A stretch of 64,000 nucleotides of DNA from JAEUMD01 sp050246945 (GCA_050246945.1 JBFWVC010000006.1:1-64000), one strand, 5' to 3'; positions 1-8,182 are shown, counted from the first letter of the stretch. A program made the numbers and translations. The notes: generated by a model not told the origin, from the letters alone.

Positions 1-48
1 TTCGATCACGCTCCACTGCGCGTCGCTCAACCAAAACCTGTTCGCCAT
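1..48 (-). mobile_element. IS5-family transposase, 5' end only
   Basis: Reading the minus strand from an ATG at 48, the first 16 codons give MANRFWLSDAQWSVIE, which is the well-known N-terminus of IS5-group DDE transposases. The rest of the gene lies outside the window. An inverted repeat GATTCAAG/CTTGAATC (49-56 and 73-80) lies just upstream of the start codon. The insertion sequence terminus should lie within the next hundred or so bases, but the opposite end is not available, so the terminal repeats and target duplication cannot be defined. Identification rests on the motif alone; whether the element is intact is unknown. Confidence 0.8.
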
Positions 49-121
49 GATTCAAGCTCCAATGTTTCGGACCTTGAATCACTGTTCGAAAGAAAATCAA
101 AGACCTGATTGGGTTCGGACC

Positions 122-200
122 CTAGTGCAGCGCAACTAACGTTTGGTACCCGCTAGCAGCACGGTTTCGAACCAAACGTTAGATGCATAAGCTGCACTAG
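122..200. repeat. Long two-stage palindrome, copy 1
   Basis: The outer arms CTAGTGCAGC (122-131) and GCTGCACTAG (191-200) are perfect complements. Inside them CTAACGTTTGGT (136-147) and ACCAAACGTTAG (171-182) are also perfect complements. The architecture (10-bp outer stem beginning CTAGTG, small internal bulge, 12-bp inner stem ending TTGGT) matches the neighbouring palindrome at 214-290. It lies between the IS5-type element and ribA. It may be a dispersed extragenic palindrome or part of the insertion sequence end. Confidence 0.8.
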
Positions 201-213
201 AATCATAAGCTTG

Positions 214-290
214 CTAGTGTTCCTTATGGCTCCGACACTTGGTCAAGAGCGTTCGGCGAAGGGTACCAAGTGTCGGAGCCGGAACACTAG
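214..290. repeat. Long two-stage palindrome, copy 2
   Basis: CTAGTGTTCC (214-223) pairs perfectly with GGAACACTAG (281-290), and GGCTCCGACACTTGGT (228-243) pairs perfectly with ACCAAGTGTCGGAGCC (265-280). The stem totals 26 bp with one 4-nt bulge. It shares the CTAGTG end and the inner TTGGT/ACCAA closing pairs with the palindrome at 122-200, so the two look like members of one repeat family with compensatory changes. It could also act as a terminator-like structure 3' of ribA, although there is no T-run. Confidence 0.8.
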
Positions 291-411
291 AACGGCCTGG
301 CGCGACAGAGATTTCAAAGAAGGCGCCATAGCTGCCCCAAAGCAAGACCGCCGCCCTTGGGGGAAGGACAGCGGTTCTTCAACTTGACGGTATCTGGGTC
401 CGAGGCCCGGA

Positions 412-1047
412 TTAAAGCTTGTGTGCCATACGCACGCGCTTCGTCTCCAGGTAGCGCTTGTTGTAGATCGAAGGCTCGGTGTGGACCGCCACCTGCTCGG
501 CGACCTTAATGCCCTCGGCTCGAAGCGCCTCAACCTTGGCAGGGTTGTTGGAGAGCAGCCTGACCTCGGGCATGCCCAGATCGAACAGGATGTGAGCGGC
601 CAGATCGTACTCGCGCGCATCGATCGGCGCGCCGATCTCGATGTTGGCGTCGACCGTGTCGAGCCCTTGGTCCTGGAGCGCGTAGGCGCGGATCTTGTTA
701 ACCAAGCCGATGCCGCGCCCCTCATGATAGGGCAGGTAGATGAGGACACCGACCGGCGTCGAAGTGATGCGATCGAGCGCCGCCTGCAGCTGAGCGTAGC
801 AATCGCACTTCAGCGAGTGGAAGATATCGCCAGTCACGCAGCCCGAGTGAACGCGGACGAGCGGAACTTCGTCGTTGGCGGTATCCTTGGCCCGGTGAAT
901 GAGAGCCAGCGCCTGCACGTGTGGCTCGACGCCCTGGTAGGCGCGCGCATCGAGCATGACCTCCCGACCACGGAACTCGATTGGAAGGATGGTCTGCGCC
1001 GACCAGTCGATCTTCAATTCAACAGATGTAACCACATTCGACTTCAT
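412..1047 (-). CDS. ribA: GTP cyclohydrolase II
   Basis: This 211-residue protein has the features of stand-alone RibA, which opens GTP to 2,5-diamino-6-ribosylamino-4-pyrimidinone 5'-phosphate, the first step of riboflavin synthesis in the cytosol. The zinc site is visible as Cys70, Cys81 and Cys83 in a VRVHSGC...KCDC context. The catalytic HEGRGIGL (108-115) and the family signatures RAYALQDQGLDTVDAN and LLSNNPAK follow. The length is normal for a RibA without the RibB domain. The ATG at 1047 is the first codon of the conserved frame. No other rib gene is nearby and no FMN riboswitch is evident upstream, so it appears monocistronic. Confidence 0.93.
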   Translation of the reverse strand: MKSNVVTSVELKIDWSAQTILPIEFRGREVMLDARAYQGVEPHVQALALIHRAKDTANDEVPLVRVHSGCVTGDIFHSLKCDCYAQLQAALDRITSTPVGVLIYLPYHEGRGIGLVNKIRAYALQDQGLDTVDANIEIGAPIDAREYDLAAHILFDLGMPEVRLLSNNPAKVEALRAEGIKVAEQVAVHTEPSIYNKRYLETKRVRMAHKL

Positions 1048-1438
1048 TGGTAGCTCCAGAAGAGACCATTGGCCGATTTATGCTCGCATTCGTGCCTTCA
1101 CGTAAAGGGCCCACTTGGTTGCAGGTACCCTACGACAATGACATCAAAGTTGTGCAAGCCATTCAACCGGACCCATATGAGTGAGTGCTGCTCGACCAAA
1201 CGAAACACGACCCCCAACGGCCGGCGATGATCAAAATGGGCCAATCAATGGGGCATTTCGAGGGCCATTCCGTGGCGTTGCGACCATCTCATAACGTCGC
1301 ACCCGCCGTCGGCCGGAATGGATGCGACCCAGCAGACAAACGCGCAAGCCGAGAGTTTGGTTCAACCTGCGACATAGTTGCTCGCAAGTGTTTCCTGGCG
1401 CTGCCGAATGCCTCTCTCTTGCGCATGTCCAGTGAGGC
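1048..1438. other. Intergenic region between ribA and glycosyltransferase
   Basis: This 390-nt divergent gap has open frames on both strands but none with a recognisable protein, a good ribosome binding site or a conserved start. It presumably holds the promoters of ribA and of the plus-strand glycosyltransferase. I see no clear operator or structured leader. Confidence 0.5.
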
Positions 1439-2830
1439 ATGCTCCCGGACGCGGTCGCCAAAGTTCCAGTACCAACCAGCATGACTGCTTCAAAGAATAG
1501 ACGAGATTTGTTCCATCCAGGGCTGGCTGCCACCGGGATACTCAGCGTGCTGCTTGCTGCAAATGCCGCCTCGGCCGTCGATTTCGGACTCATCGGCCGA
1601 TACGTCGCTATCTCGCTTGGATCGGCCCTGGTTTACCTGGTCGCTGTCGCCATCGCACTGAGGAGGCCGCCCCAACCGCGCGATTTCGCGCTCATTCTCG
1701 TCGTCGCCCTGCTTCTTCGCGGAATGGCCATGACGCCGGCACCCAACCTGTCGACGGATGCCTACCGCTATGTCTGGGACGGACGCGTCCAAGCTGCGGG
1801 CCTCAGTCCCTACCTCTATGTGCCTGCAGATGCACGCCTCGAACATCTTCGCGATCAATCGATCTATCCGAACATCAACCAGAAGGAACGTGCGGTCACG
1901 ATCTATCCTCCGGCAGCACAATTGTTATTCCGCGTCGGTCATTGGGTCGATGACAGCCTGGGCGGAATCCGCACCGCCACGGCGCTGCTCGACCTTGTCA
2001 CCATTGGCGCCCTCATCCTGCTGCTGCGCCAGCTTGGATGGGCGAGGGAGCGCGTCATCGTCTATGCGTGGCATCCACTGCCAATCTGGGAGTTCGTCGC
2101 TCAAAGCCACATCGACGTCGCGGCGACGGCGGGGATCGTGCTCGGTCTGCTCGCCGCGGTGCGCGGCAGGCAGGGGCTCACCGGAGCCATCTTCGCGGCG
2201 GCGGCGCTCGTCAAATATTTTCCCGCAGTGCTGCTACCCGCACTCTGGCGGCGCTTCGACTGGCGTCTCCCAATCGCGTTCCTGGGAACGGCGGCGCTGC
2301 TCTATGTCCCCTACGTGGGTGAAGCCGGCTGGGGTGTGCTCGGCTTCCTCGGATCGCATCTGGACGACGAGGGCTACCGGGCGGGCTGGGGGTTCCATAC
2401 CGTCTGGCTGCTACGCGACTTGGGGTTGGCGGATCCGCCAGTCCGACTGTATCTGGGCGCGGCGCTTTTGCTCCTCGGCGGATTGGCGATTTACGCACTG
2501 ATCCGGCGGGGTGCGGACGAGATACGCTTCGACCGACTTCTGCTGCTCGGGGGAGCGTTCGTGTTTCTAGCCTCGCCACACTACCCCTGGTACTTCTGTT
2601 TTCTCGTCGCCTTGCTCGTGCTTGCACCCCAGTCATGGGCGTTGGCCATGACACTCCTGGCGGTCGTACTGCAACTGCCGCGGCCGCCCGGCGGCCTCAC
2701 GTGGACCACCCTTTACCTCGCCGTCTACTGGCTGCCCTTAGCGCTGCTCTCGGGGCGGCTCATAGCGGTGGGCTGGCGCCGCATTCGCGCGCGGCAAATC
2801 GCCCGGACTGCTACTGGCGCTTCGTCGTAA
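1439..2830 (+). CDS. GT-C-type membrane glycosyltransferase (GT87-like)
   Basis: A 463-residue polytopic membrane protein with about ten hydrophobic segments. A periplasmic-type loop after the second or third segment carries STDAYRYVWDGRVQAAG followed by SPYLY. Acidic residues in this position are typical of GT-C glycosyltransferases of the GT87/DUF2029 group, which use polyprenyl-phosphate sugars. Later segments contain PHYPWYF, also typical of the group. It probably transfers a mannosyl or related residue outside the inner membrane; the acceptor cannot be told. An internal ATG at 1481 is an alternative start. Its 3' end overlaps the convergent CoA-binding gene by 20 bp. Confidence 0.72.
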   Translation: MLPDAVAKVPVPTSMTASKNRRDLFHPGLAATGILSVLLAANAASAVDFGLIGRYVAISLGSALVYLVAVAIALRRPPQPRDFALILVVALLLRGMAMTPAPNLSTDAYRYVWDGRVQAAGLSPYLYVPADARLEHLRDQSIYPNINQKERAVTIYPPAAQLLFRVGHWVDDSLGGIRTATALLDLVTIGALILLLRQLGWARERVIVYAWHPLPIWEFVAQSHIDVAATAGIVLGLLAAVRGRQGLTGAIFAAAALVKYFPAVLLPALWRRFDWRLPIAFLGTAALLYVPYVGEAGWGVLGFLGSHLDDEGYRAGWGFHTVWLLRDLGLADPPVRLYLGAALLLLGGLAIYALIRRGADEIRFDRLLLLGGAFVFLASPHYPWYFCFLVALLVLAPQSWALAMTLLAVVLQLPRPPGGLTWTTLYLAVYWLPLALLSGRLIAVGWRRIRARQIARTATGASS

Positions 2831-3347
2831 TGACGTGGTTCTGCAGACCGTTCTCGCCAAGCTTGGGCCTGACGCTGGAGATCCTGCCGGAGTTCACGCC
2901 GGCCCAGCCAATCTCTCCCGACAGCCGGCCGTATTCGATCTTTGGACAGCGGTTCATGACCACCTCGAGACCGGCAGCCTCCGCCTCGGCAGCGGCTTCG
3001 TCATTGCGAACGCCCAGCTGCATCCAGACAACCTTGATTTGCAGTTTATCCTTGAGACGGATCGCAGCGCGCGTGATCTCCAGAGCAGCGTCCGAATTGC
3101 GGAAGATATCGACCACATCGACGGGTGGGGGCACTTCGGCCAGCGAGGCATACACCGTCCGGCCCAATATCTCGCCACCGGCCTGACCGGGGTTGACCGG
3201 ATGCACCGCATAGCCCTTCGAGATCAGATAGCGGGTGACGAAGTAGCTCGGTCGTGATGGGTTGGCGCTGGCGCCGACGAGAGCGAACGTGCGCATCTCG
3301 CTGAGGATGCCGGAAATGTAGGCGTCGTCGTAACTGTCGTGGTTCAT
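2811..3347 (-). CDS. CoA-binding domain protein (YccU-like)
   Basis: A 178-residue protein of the CoA_binding_2 family with a Rossmann-type N-terminus: FALVGASANPSRPSYFV, then GYAVHPVNPG and VDVVDIFR. The C-terminal half has VVWMQLGVRNDEAA and VVMNRCPKIEY, typical of this family. Homologues bind CoA, but a reaction has not been assigned. It lies 3 nt downstream of the VOC gene and behind the crotonase gene on the same strand, so the three are likely cotranscribed, which fits an acyl-CoA context by inference. Confidence 0.82.
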   Translation of the reverse strand: MNHDSYDDAYISGILSEMRTFALVGASANPSRPSYFVTRYLISKGYAVHPVNPGQAGGEILGRTVYASLAEVPPPVDVVDIFRNSDAALEITRAAIRLKDKLQIKVVWMQLGVRNDEAAAEAEAAGLEVVMNRCPKIEYGRLSGEIGWAGVNSGRISSVRPKLGENGLQNHVITTKRQ

Positions 3348-3350
3348 GCA

Positions 3351-3815
3351 TCAGGCCTCGGGTTTGGGCGGCGGCAGCTGAGGGCGGCCACTGGCGTCGA
3401 GCGGCCAGACGGGGTTGTAGGCGATTTCCCAGAGATGGCCGTCGGGATCGGCAAAATAGCCCGAGTAGCCGCCCCAGAACACCTTTTGCGCCGGCTTCGT
3501 GATACGTGCGCCGCAACTCTCCGCAAATGCAAGAGCGCGATCGACGGCCGCCTCGCTCTCCATGTTGATGGCGCACGATACTGCACGGAAGCCCGCGCCC
3601 TCGCGCGACACGTTTGCGTCCTCGGCGAGCGACTTGCGACCGAACAGACCGAGGATGGTTCCGTTCATTTCGAAGAAGACCACATCGTCACTGTCGAATT
3701 CGGCGGCCTTGAAGCCGAGGCGCTCGTAGAAGAGGCGGGCTATCGGCACGCTCTCGACGCCGAGCGTCACGAGCGAAAGACGCTGTGGCAAAGCTTCGCG
3801 ACGTGATTGCGCCAT
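3351..3815 (-). CDS. VOC-family (glyoxalase/dioxygenase-like) protein
   Basis: A 154-residue protein with two paired beta-alpha-beta-beta-beta modules of the vicinal oxygen chelate fold. The signatures are LSLVTLGVESVPIARLFYE at the N-terminus and GYSGYFADPDGHLWEIAYNP near the C-terminus, where a metal-ligand-type Glu is retained. This subgroup is commonly annotated as glyoxalase or bleomycin-resistance-like, but the true substrate is usually unknown. It sits between the crotonase and CoA-binding genes, all on the minus strand, with only 3 nt to the latter. Confidence 0.8.
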   Translation of the reverse strand: MAQSRREALPQRLSLVTLGVESVPIARLFYERLGFKAAEFDSDDVVFFEMNGTILGLFGRKSLAEDANVSREGAGFRAVSCAINMESEAAVDRALAFAESCGARITKPAQKVFWGGYSGYFADPDGHLWEIAYNPVWPLDASGRPQLPPPKPEA

Positions 3816-3977
3816 GTCCTGGTTTCCTTCGGCAGTCGACGGCAGCTGGTGCAGCGTTTGTCATCCTTCGACGCAATCCCATCTCGACGGAACGGATGGA
3901 TAGCAGTACGGCAACGTTGGCGTGGCTCCATTCCGTCCGCCTCAAGCATCGCAATCGACTCCATTGCCCGCCGATGC

Positions 3978-4799
3978 TCAACAGCCCTTCCACTCGGGCT
4001 CGCGCTTCTCGAGGAAGGCTCCGATGCCCTCCTCGGCGTCTCGATAAAGCATATTCTGCACCATGACGCCGACCGCGTAGTCGTAGGCTTCGGAAAGCGG
4101 CTGCTCGATCTGGTGGTAGAACGCCTCCTTGCCGATGGCGACAGTGGCCGGTGACTTGGCGAGGATGCGACGCGCGTAGATCATCGCTTCTTCCATTACG
4201 TTCCCTTTCGGGACGGCCTTGTTGACGAGCCCATATTGCGCTGCCTCCTGGGCGTCGATCATCTCACCCAGGAGCAACATCTCCATTGCGCGTTTGCGCG
4301 GTATGTTGCGCGAGAGTGCGACCATGGGTGTCGAGCAGAACAGACCGATATTGACGCCGGGCGTGCAGAACCTGGCCGAGTCGGCGGCGACTGCGAGGTC
4401 GCACGTAGCCACAAGCTGACAGCCAGCGGCTGTGGCAGTCGCCTCGACAGCAGCGATGACAGGCTTCGGGCACTTTATGATCGACTGCATCAGCTTTGCG
4501 CAGCGGTCCATCGTCTGGCGAAAGAAGGCGCGGCCGTTGTCGTGATCGTCACGGTGGGCGGTCAGCTCCTTGAGATCATGGCCCGCCGAGAAAGCGGGAC
4601 CATTTGCTGACAAGACGATGGCGGCGACGTCGGCATCCTCGCCCAGCATCTCGAAAGCCACCTGTAATGCAGCCATCATTCCGAGAGACAGCGCATTGCG
4701 GCTCTTGGGTCGATCGAGCGTGACGACTGCGATACCCCGTTCAGGCCGCGCTATCACCGCTGGCGCGCTCGCCGGCTCGGCGTTGGGCGAAATATTCAT
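3978..4799 (-). CDS. Crotonase-fold protein, ECHDC3-like
   Basis: A 273-residue crotonase-superfamily protein. The oxyanion-hole regions FSAGHDLKEL (70-79) and TAAGCQLVATCDLAVA are present. The two glutamates that catalyse hydration in classical enoyl-CoA hydratase are absent: Gln128 stands where the first is expected, and the second region reads NIGLFCSTPMVALSR. That GLFCSTP pattern is shared with ECHDC3-type proteins, whose activity is not established. It is therefore better called a crotonase-like protein than an enoyl-CoA hydratase. It probably heads a three-gene minus-strand operon with the VOC and CoA-binding genes. Confidence 0.85.
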   Translation of the reverse strand: MNISPNAEPASAPAVIARPERGIAVVTLDRPKSRNALSLGMMAALQVAFEMLGEDADVAAIVLSANGPAFSAGHDLKELTAHRDDHDNGRAFFRQTMDRCAKLMQSIIKCPKPVIAAVEATATAAGCQLVATCDLAVAADSARFCTPGVNIGLFCSTPMVALSRNIPRKRAMEMLLLGEMIDAQEAAQYGLVNKAVPKGNVMEEAMIYARRILAKSPATVAIGKEAFYHQIEQPLSEAYDYAVGVMVQNMLYRDAEEGIGAFLEKREPEWKGC

Positions 4800-4945
4800 G
4801 CGGGTCTCCTTGCAGCTCTATCCCTGCTTCAGCAAAAGGGACTGGAAACACCAGCGGCGGCCTGCGCATCCGCGACCGCCGCTCGATGGAAATTCGTCTG
4901 TGGGGCGCACCTTGCAACAATCAGCGCAGCACTCCCCGAATTGTC

Positions 4946-5476
4946 CTACTGCATCGCAGCCTCGATTTCGGCGCGGTATTTCTTGACGATCTCGATGTTC
5001 TCCTTGTGGATGATCGGAGGAGTTGCCTTGATTGCCTCGTTCAGCTCTTCCACGAGCAGCTTCTTCTCCGATGCAGGGATGGCGCTGTCCGCCTCGATAT
5101 CCGCAAGCTCCTTCTTCATGGCTTCCTTGGGATCGGTGAACTCTCCGGTTTCCGGATCGAGCCCGGCCATGACCGTGGAGACGGATGCCGCGACGTCATC
5201 CAGTTCCTCGAAGGTCGCAAAGCCATGTTTCTTGGCCACGGCTTCGAGTTCGTTCTGGAGTGCCTCGTCAGGTTTGTCGCCCGCCTGTTCAAGCTTGGCG
5301 GAAATGTCGGCGAGGTCCTTCTGAGCAGAAATGAAGCCTTTGACCTGAGTCTCGGTGAGCTTGATCTGCTTGGCGTCCGTCGCCGATTCCTGAGCGGCGG
5401 CCGGCGCTGCGGCGATGGCGACCGCCAGAACCAGCGCCACCGCCAACCGGGTGATTTGCCGACCAATCAAGCGCAT
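4946..5476 (-). CDS. Secreted DUF4168-like protein
   Basis: A 176-residue exported protein. The chosen ATG at 5476 is preceded by GGAAGGA and starts a clear signal peptide (MRLIGRQITRLAVALVLAVA, then an AAAPAAAQ cleavage region). The open frame extends further upstream but has no better start. The mature part is charged and helical: LTETQVKGFISAQKDLADI, an internal LDPETGEFTDP, and a C-terminal helix with IVKKYRAEIEAAMQ. This resembles DUF4168 proteins, whose function is unknown. The assignment is by pattern only. It is divergent from the thioesterase gene at 5574. Confidence 0.7.
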   Translation of the reverse strand: MRLIGRQITRLAVALVLAVAIAAAPAAAQESATDAKQIKLTETQVKGFISAQKDLADISAKLEQAGDKPDEALQNELEAVAKKHGFATFEELDDVAASVSTVMAGLDPETGEFTDPKEAMKKELADIEADSAIPASEKKLLVEELNEAIKATPPIIHKENIEIVKKYRAEIEAAMQ

Positions 5477-5573
5477 TGCGCGTTCCTTCCTGTTTGTGTT
5501 GCCTGTTTGTGTTGCCGACCGCAAAAATTCACAGTTCCTCGTGACAAAATAAAAGAAGTGGGACCGGAATAAG

Positions 5574-6029
5574 ATGACCGATCGGGAGACTGCCAAGCGA
5601 CGCCTCACGTTGGAGGAGGTCAGCGCGCTTATGAAGCAGCATTTTCCCCAAGTCGGGGACGGCGGCAAGCTGATCTTGATCGACAGCGTGGACGACAGGG
5701 AGGCCCGGCTAAGGCTGCCCGAAAGCGCCGAGCACCTCAGGCCGGGCGGCACCGTATCGGGACCGGCGATGGTTATGCTGGCGGACGTTGCCGTCTATGT
5801 CGCGATCCTGGCCACGCTCGGCGCGGATGCGCTGCAGGCGGTCACCACATCGCTCAACGTGAATTTCCTGAGGCGTCCGGCTCCCGGCGAGCTCGTCGCA
5901 TATGCCAAGCTTCTGAAAGTCGGCCGCCGTCTGGTGGTCGGCGAGGTGGCGATCAGCGATGCTGCCGAGACGATGCTGCTCGCCCATACGACGGCGACCT
6001 ATGCACTACCCTACCCCGACGGTATATGA
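5574..6029 (+). CDS. PaaI-type hotdog thioesterase
   Basis: A 151-residue single hotdog-domain protein. The signature GGTVSGPAMVMLADVAVYV contains the helix and acidic residue typical of PaaI/YdiI thioesterases, followed by VTTSLNVNFLRRPAPGELV and a C-terminal LLAHTTATYALP strand. Such enzymes hydrolyse acyl-CoA thioesters in the cytosol; the chain specificity is not visible. A GGA-containing site precedes the ATG. It is transcribed away from the DUF4168-like gene and is followed by the AT-rich promoter region of rplM. Confidence 0.82.
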   Translation: MTDRETAKRRLTLEEVSALMKQHFPQVGDGGKLILIDSVDDREARLRLPESAEHLRPGGTVSGPAMVMLADVAVYVAILATLGADALQAVTTSLNVNFLRRPAPGELVAYAKLLKVGRRLVVGEVAISDAAETMLLAHTTATYALPYPDGI

Positions 6030-6112
6030 TTACCTCCCTACGGTATTATTTTACCACTCATCTTAGGTGTTTGATTTTATGTAATAAATTTCTAATCGTC
6101 AAAATTCCGGAT

Positions 6113-6254
6113 TGACATATTCAAGCGCAACACATACTCACTCGCGCTGCACGGGCGTTTGAGGCTCGGGCAACCGCCATTCATCCCGATAGACGGAAGG
6201 CGCGGCGAAGGCTCCCTACCGGGGCGCCTCGGCGAGCGCCCTTCGCCAGGAGCA
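6113..6254 (+). promoter_or_regulatory. rplM promoter element and structured leader
   Basis: The sequence from about 6030 to 6120 is AT-rich and contains TTGACA (6113-6118), a perfect sigma-70 -35 element; the -10 box is not obvious. The leader then forms a strong hairpin. GGCGAAGG (6204-6211) pairs with CCTTCGCC (6240-6247), and a second GC-rich stem lies inside it (GGCGC near 6223, GCGC near 6236). The hairpin ends directly against the ribosome binding site AGGAGC (6248-6253). This placement suits translational autoregulation by a ribosomal protein, which is inference. Confidence 0.6.
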
Positions 6255-6261
6255 TTGAGAC

Positions 6262-6723
6262 ATGAAAACCTTCGTCGCCAAGCCCGGCGAGGTGGAGAAG
6301 AAGTGGGTCGTGATCGACGCCGACGGTCTCGTCGTCGGCCGCCTCGCGGCCCTCATCGCCACCCGCCTCAAGGGCAAGCACCGCGCCATCTACACCCCGC
6401 ACGTCGATTGCGGTGACAACATCATCGTCGTCAATGCCGAGAAAGTCGTCTTCACCGGCAACAAATTCGAGGACAAGACCTACCACTGGCACACCGGCTA
6501 TCCCGGCGGCATCAAGAGCCGTACGCCGCGCCAGATCATCGAGGGCAAGTTCCCGGAGCGGGTCATTGAAAAGGCCGTCGAGCGCATGCTCAAGCGTGGT
6601 CCGCTGCAGCGCAAGCTTATGGGCAACCTCAAGGTCTACAAGGGACCTGAGCATCCGCATGGCGCGCAGAACCCGACCAAGCTCGACATCGCCAAAATGA
6701 ACAGCAAGAACACGAGGGCCTGA
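6262..6723 (+). CDS. rplM: 50S ribosomal protein L13
   Basis: A 153-residue protein with clear L13 sequence: KKWVVIDADGLVVGRLAALIA near the N-terminus, then GDNIIVVNAEKVVFTGNK, YHWHTGYPGGIKS and GMLKRGPL-type segments. L13 binds 23S rRNA early in assembly of the large subunit. It has an AGGAGC ribosome binding site 8 nt before the ATG, and the gene ends 5 nt before rpsI, the usual two-gene operon. A structured leader lies immediately upstream. Confidence 0.98.
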   Translation: MKTFVAKPGEVEKKWVVIDADGLVVGRLAALIATRLKGKHRAIYTPHVDCGDNIIVVNAEKVVFTGNKFEDKTYHWHTGYPGGIKSRTPRQIIEGKFPERVIEKAVERMLKRGPLQRKLMGNLKVYKGPEHPHGAQNPTKLDIAKMNSKNTRA

Positions 6724-6728
6724 GGATC

Positions 6729-7205
6729 ATGTCGAACGAGACCAAGACACTCGAGGATCTTGGCGGGCTGAAGGATGCCGCCCTGGCCACTCCGGCTCAC
6801 GTACAGAAGCTCGATGCGCACGGGCGCGCCTATGCCACCGGAAAGCGCAAGGACGCGGTCGCGCGGGTCTGGCTGAAACCGGGCCGCGGAAAGATCACGG
6901 TCAACGACAAGGACTTCACAGTCTATTTCGGCCGTCCGGTGCTTCAGATGCTTCTGATGCAGCCGATCAAGGCCGCCAACCGCGCCGACCAGTACGACAT
7001 CAACGTCACGGTCGCCGGCGGCGGACTGTCCGGGCAGGCAGGCGCGGTTCGCCACGGCATATCCAAGGCGCTGACCTATTACGAGCCTGAACTGCGCCCC
7101 GTTCTCAAGCGCGGCGGTTTCCTTACCCGCGACAGCCGCACGGTGGAGCGCAAGAAGTACGGCCGCGCCAAGGCCCGCCGTAGCTTCCAGTTCTCGAAAC
7201 GCTAA
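6729..7205 (+). CDS. rpsI: 30S ribosomal protein S9
   Basis: A 158-residue protein. The S9 core is RAYATGKRKDAVARVWL, then GRPVLQMLLMQP, GGGLSGQAGAVRHGISKAL and the basic C-terminal tail KKYGRAKARRSFQFSKR that reaches the decoding region of the 30S subunit. About 30 extra N-terminal residues are usual in alphaproteobacteria. The GAGG sequence that serves as its ribosome binding site overlaps the rplM stop codon, consistent with translational coupling. Confidence 0.98.
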   Translation: MSNETKTLEDLGGLKDAALATPAHVQKLDAHGRAYATGKRKDAVARVWLKPGRGKITVNDKDFTVYFGRPVLQMLLMQPIKAANRADQYDINVTVAGGGLSGQAGAVRHGISKALTYYEPELRPVLKRGGFLTRDSRTVERKKYGRAKARRSFQFSKR

Positions 7206-7226
7206 AGCCTATCCCATCTCATCGCG

Positions 7227-7262
7227 ACAGCCCGCCCTCCTGTTGGCGGGCTGTTTCTTTTT
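7227..7262 (+). terminator. Rho-independent terminator after rpsI
   Basis: ACAGCCCGCC (7227-7236) pairs with GGCGGGCTGT (7245-7254) to give a perfect 10-bp GC-rich stem. It is followed by a T-rich tract (TTTCTTTTT). It lies 22 nt after the rpsI stop codon and ends the rplM-rpsI operon. Confidence 0.93.
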
Positions 7263-7417
7263 CGCCAACGTGCTGCCTTGTAACGCAGGCCACGGGATGC
7301 CAAATAAATTGGTCGCGACCAGCCAGACGTGCAGAGGGTAGTCCGGTGCCTTAGAGGTGGCATCGACCTTCAGGGGCACCCGAAAATGGCACCGATTTGG
7401 TCAAAGGGGGACGTTGA

Positions 7418-8182
7418 ATGGAAAGCTTGGCGCTGAGCGCGGCCGGGACGATGTCGGTGCTCGCCGATGAGATCGAGCATCTGTTTTCGCCAGCCTGGTG
7501 GCAGATGAACTGGGTGGCGCTCTTCAACATCCTCATGATCGACCTGACGCTGGCAGGAGACAACGCCATTGTCGTCGGCATGGCGGCCTCGCGGGTCCAC
7601 CCCAGCATGCGGTCCAAGGTGATCTTCTGGGGCATCGCCGGTGCCGTGGTGCTGCGCATTCTGTTCTCGGGTATTGCGCAACAGATGCTGCAGGTCATCG
7701 GCCTGACGCTTGCCGGCGGTCTGCTGCTGCTGTTTGTGTGCTGGAAGATGTACCGGCAGATCGTCGACGGCGAGGCGCACTCGATCGACACTGTCGAGGC
7801 CAACCTTGCATCGGGCAGCGTTTCGGGCAACGAGACCAGCTTCTGGAGCGCACTGTGGACAATCATCCTGGCCGATCTCTCGATGTCGCTGGACAACGTG
7901 CTCGCGGTCGCCGGTGCGGCGGGCGAATCGACTTTGGTGCTCGTCATCGGCCTCACGATCGCCATCGTACTGATGGCGGTCGCATCGAACTATATCGCCA
8001 AGCTGCTGGCGCGCTATCCTTGGATCGCTTGGGTTGGCCTGCTCATCATTCTGTATGTGGCGCTCGACATGATCTACCGAGATAGCCACCACATTGCCTG
8101 CACGGCATGGGGGGTCGGCTGCTCGGAGACTATTTTCGACGGCATCATGCACCGGCTCGGACTCGGGCCGGGTGCGGGTTAG
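7418..8182 (+). CDS. TerC-family membrane protein (YjbE-type)
   Basis: A 254-residue polytopic inner membrane protein with about seven hydrophobic segments. It has the two paired TerC motifs: IDLTLAGDNAIVVG near the N-terminus and ADLSMSLDNVLAVAG in the second half. Their Asp and Asn residues are thought to bind metal. Members of the YjbE/Alx branch export manganese or related cations, so metal efflux is likely but not proven. A strong GGGGG-type ribosome binding site precedes the ATG. The C-terminus has a short Cys-containing extension (HHIACTAWGVGC). argC follows 13 nt downstream. Confidence 0.85.
   Translation: MESLALSAAGTMSVLADEIEHLFSPAWWQMNWVALFNILMIDLTLAGDNAIVVGMAASRVHPSMRSKVIFWGIAGAVVLRILFSGIAQQMLQVIGLTLAGGLLLLFVCWKMYRQIVDGEAHSIDTVEANLASGSVSGNETSFWSALWTIILADLSMSLDNVLAVAGAAGESTLVLVIGLTIAIVLMAVASNYIAKLLARYPWIAWVGLLIILYVALDMIYRDSHHIACTAWGVGCSETIFDGIMHRLGLGPGAG

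Noticed and set aside
1048..1180. FMN riboswitch upstream of ribA
   Set aside because: The conserved FMN element blocks are not visible on the minus strand, and the leader is short.
7264..7417. Manganese (yybP-ykoY) riboswitch before the TerC-family gene
   Set aside because: TerC/Alx genes often carry one, and a GAGGGTAGTC stretch is present, but the second conserved loop and the closing stems could not be found. A covariance-model search would decide.
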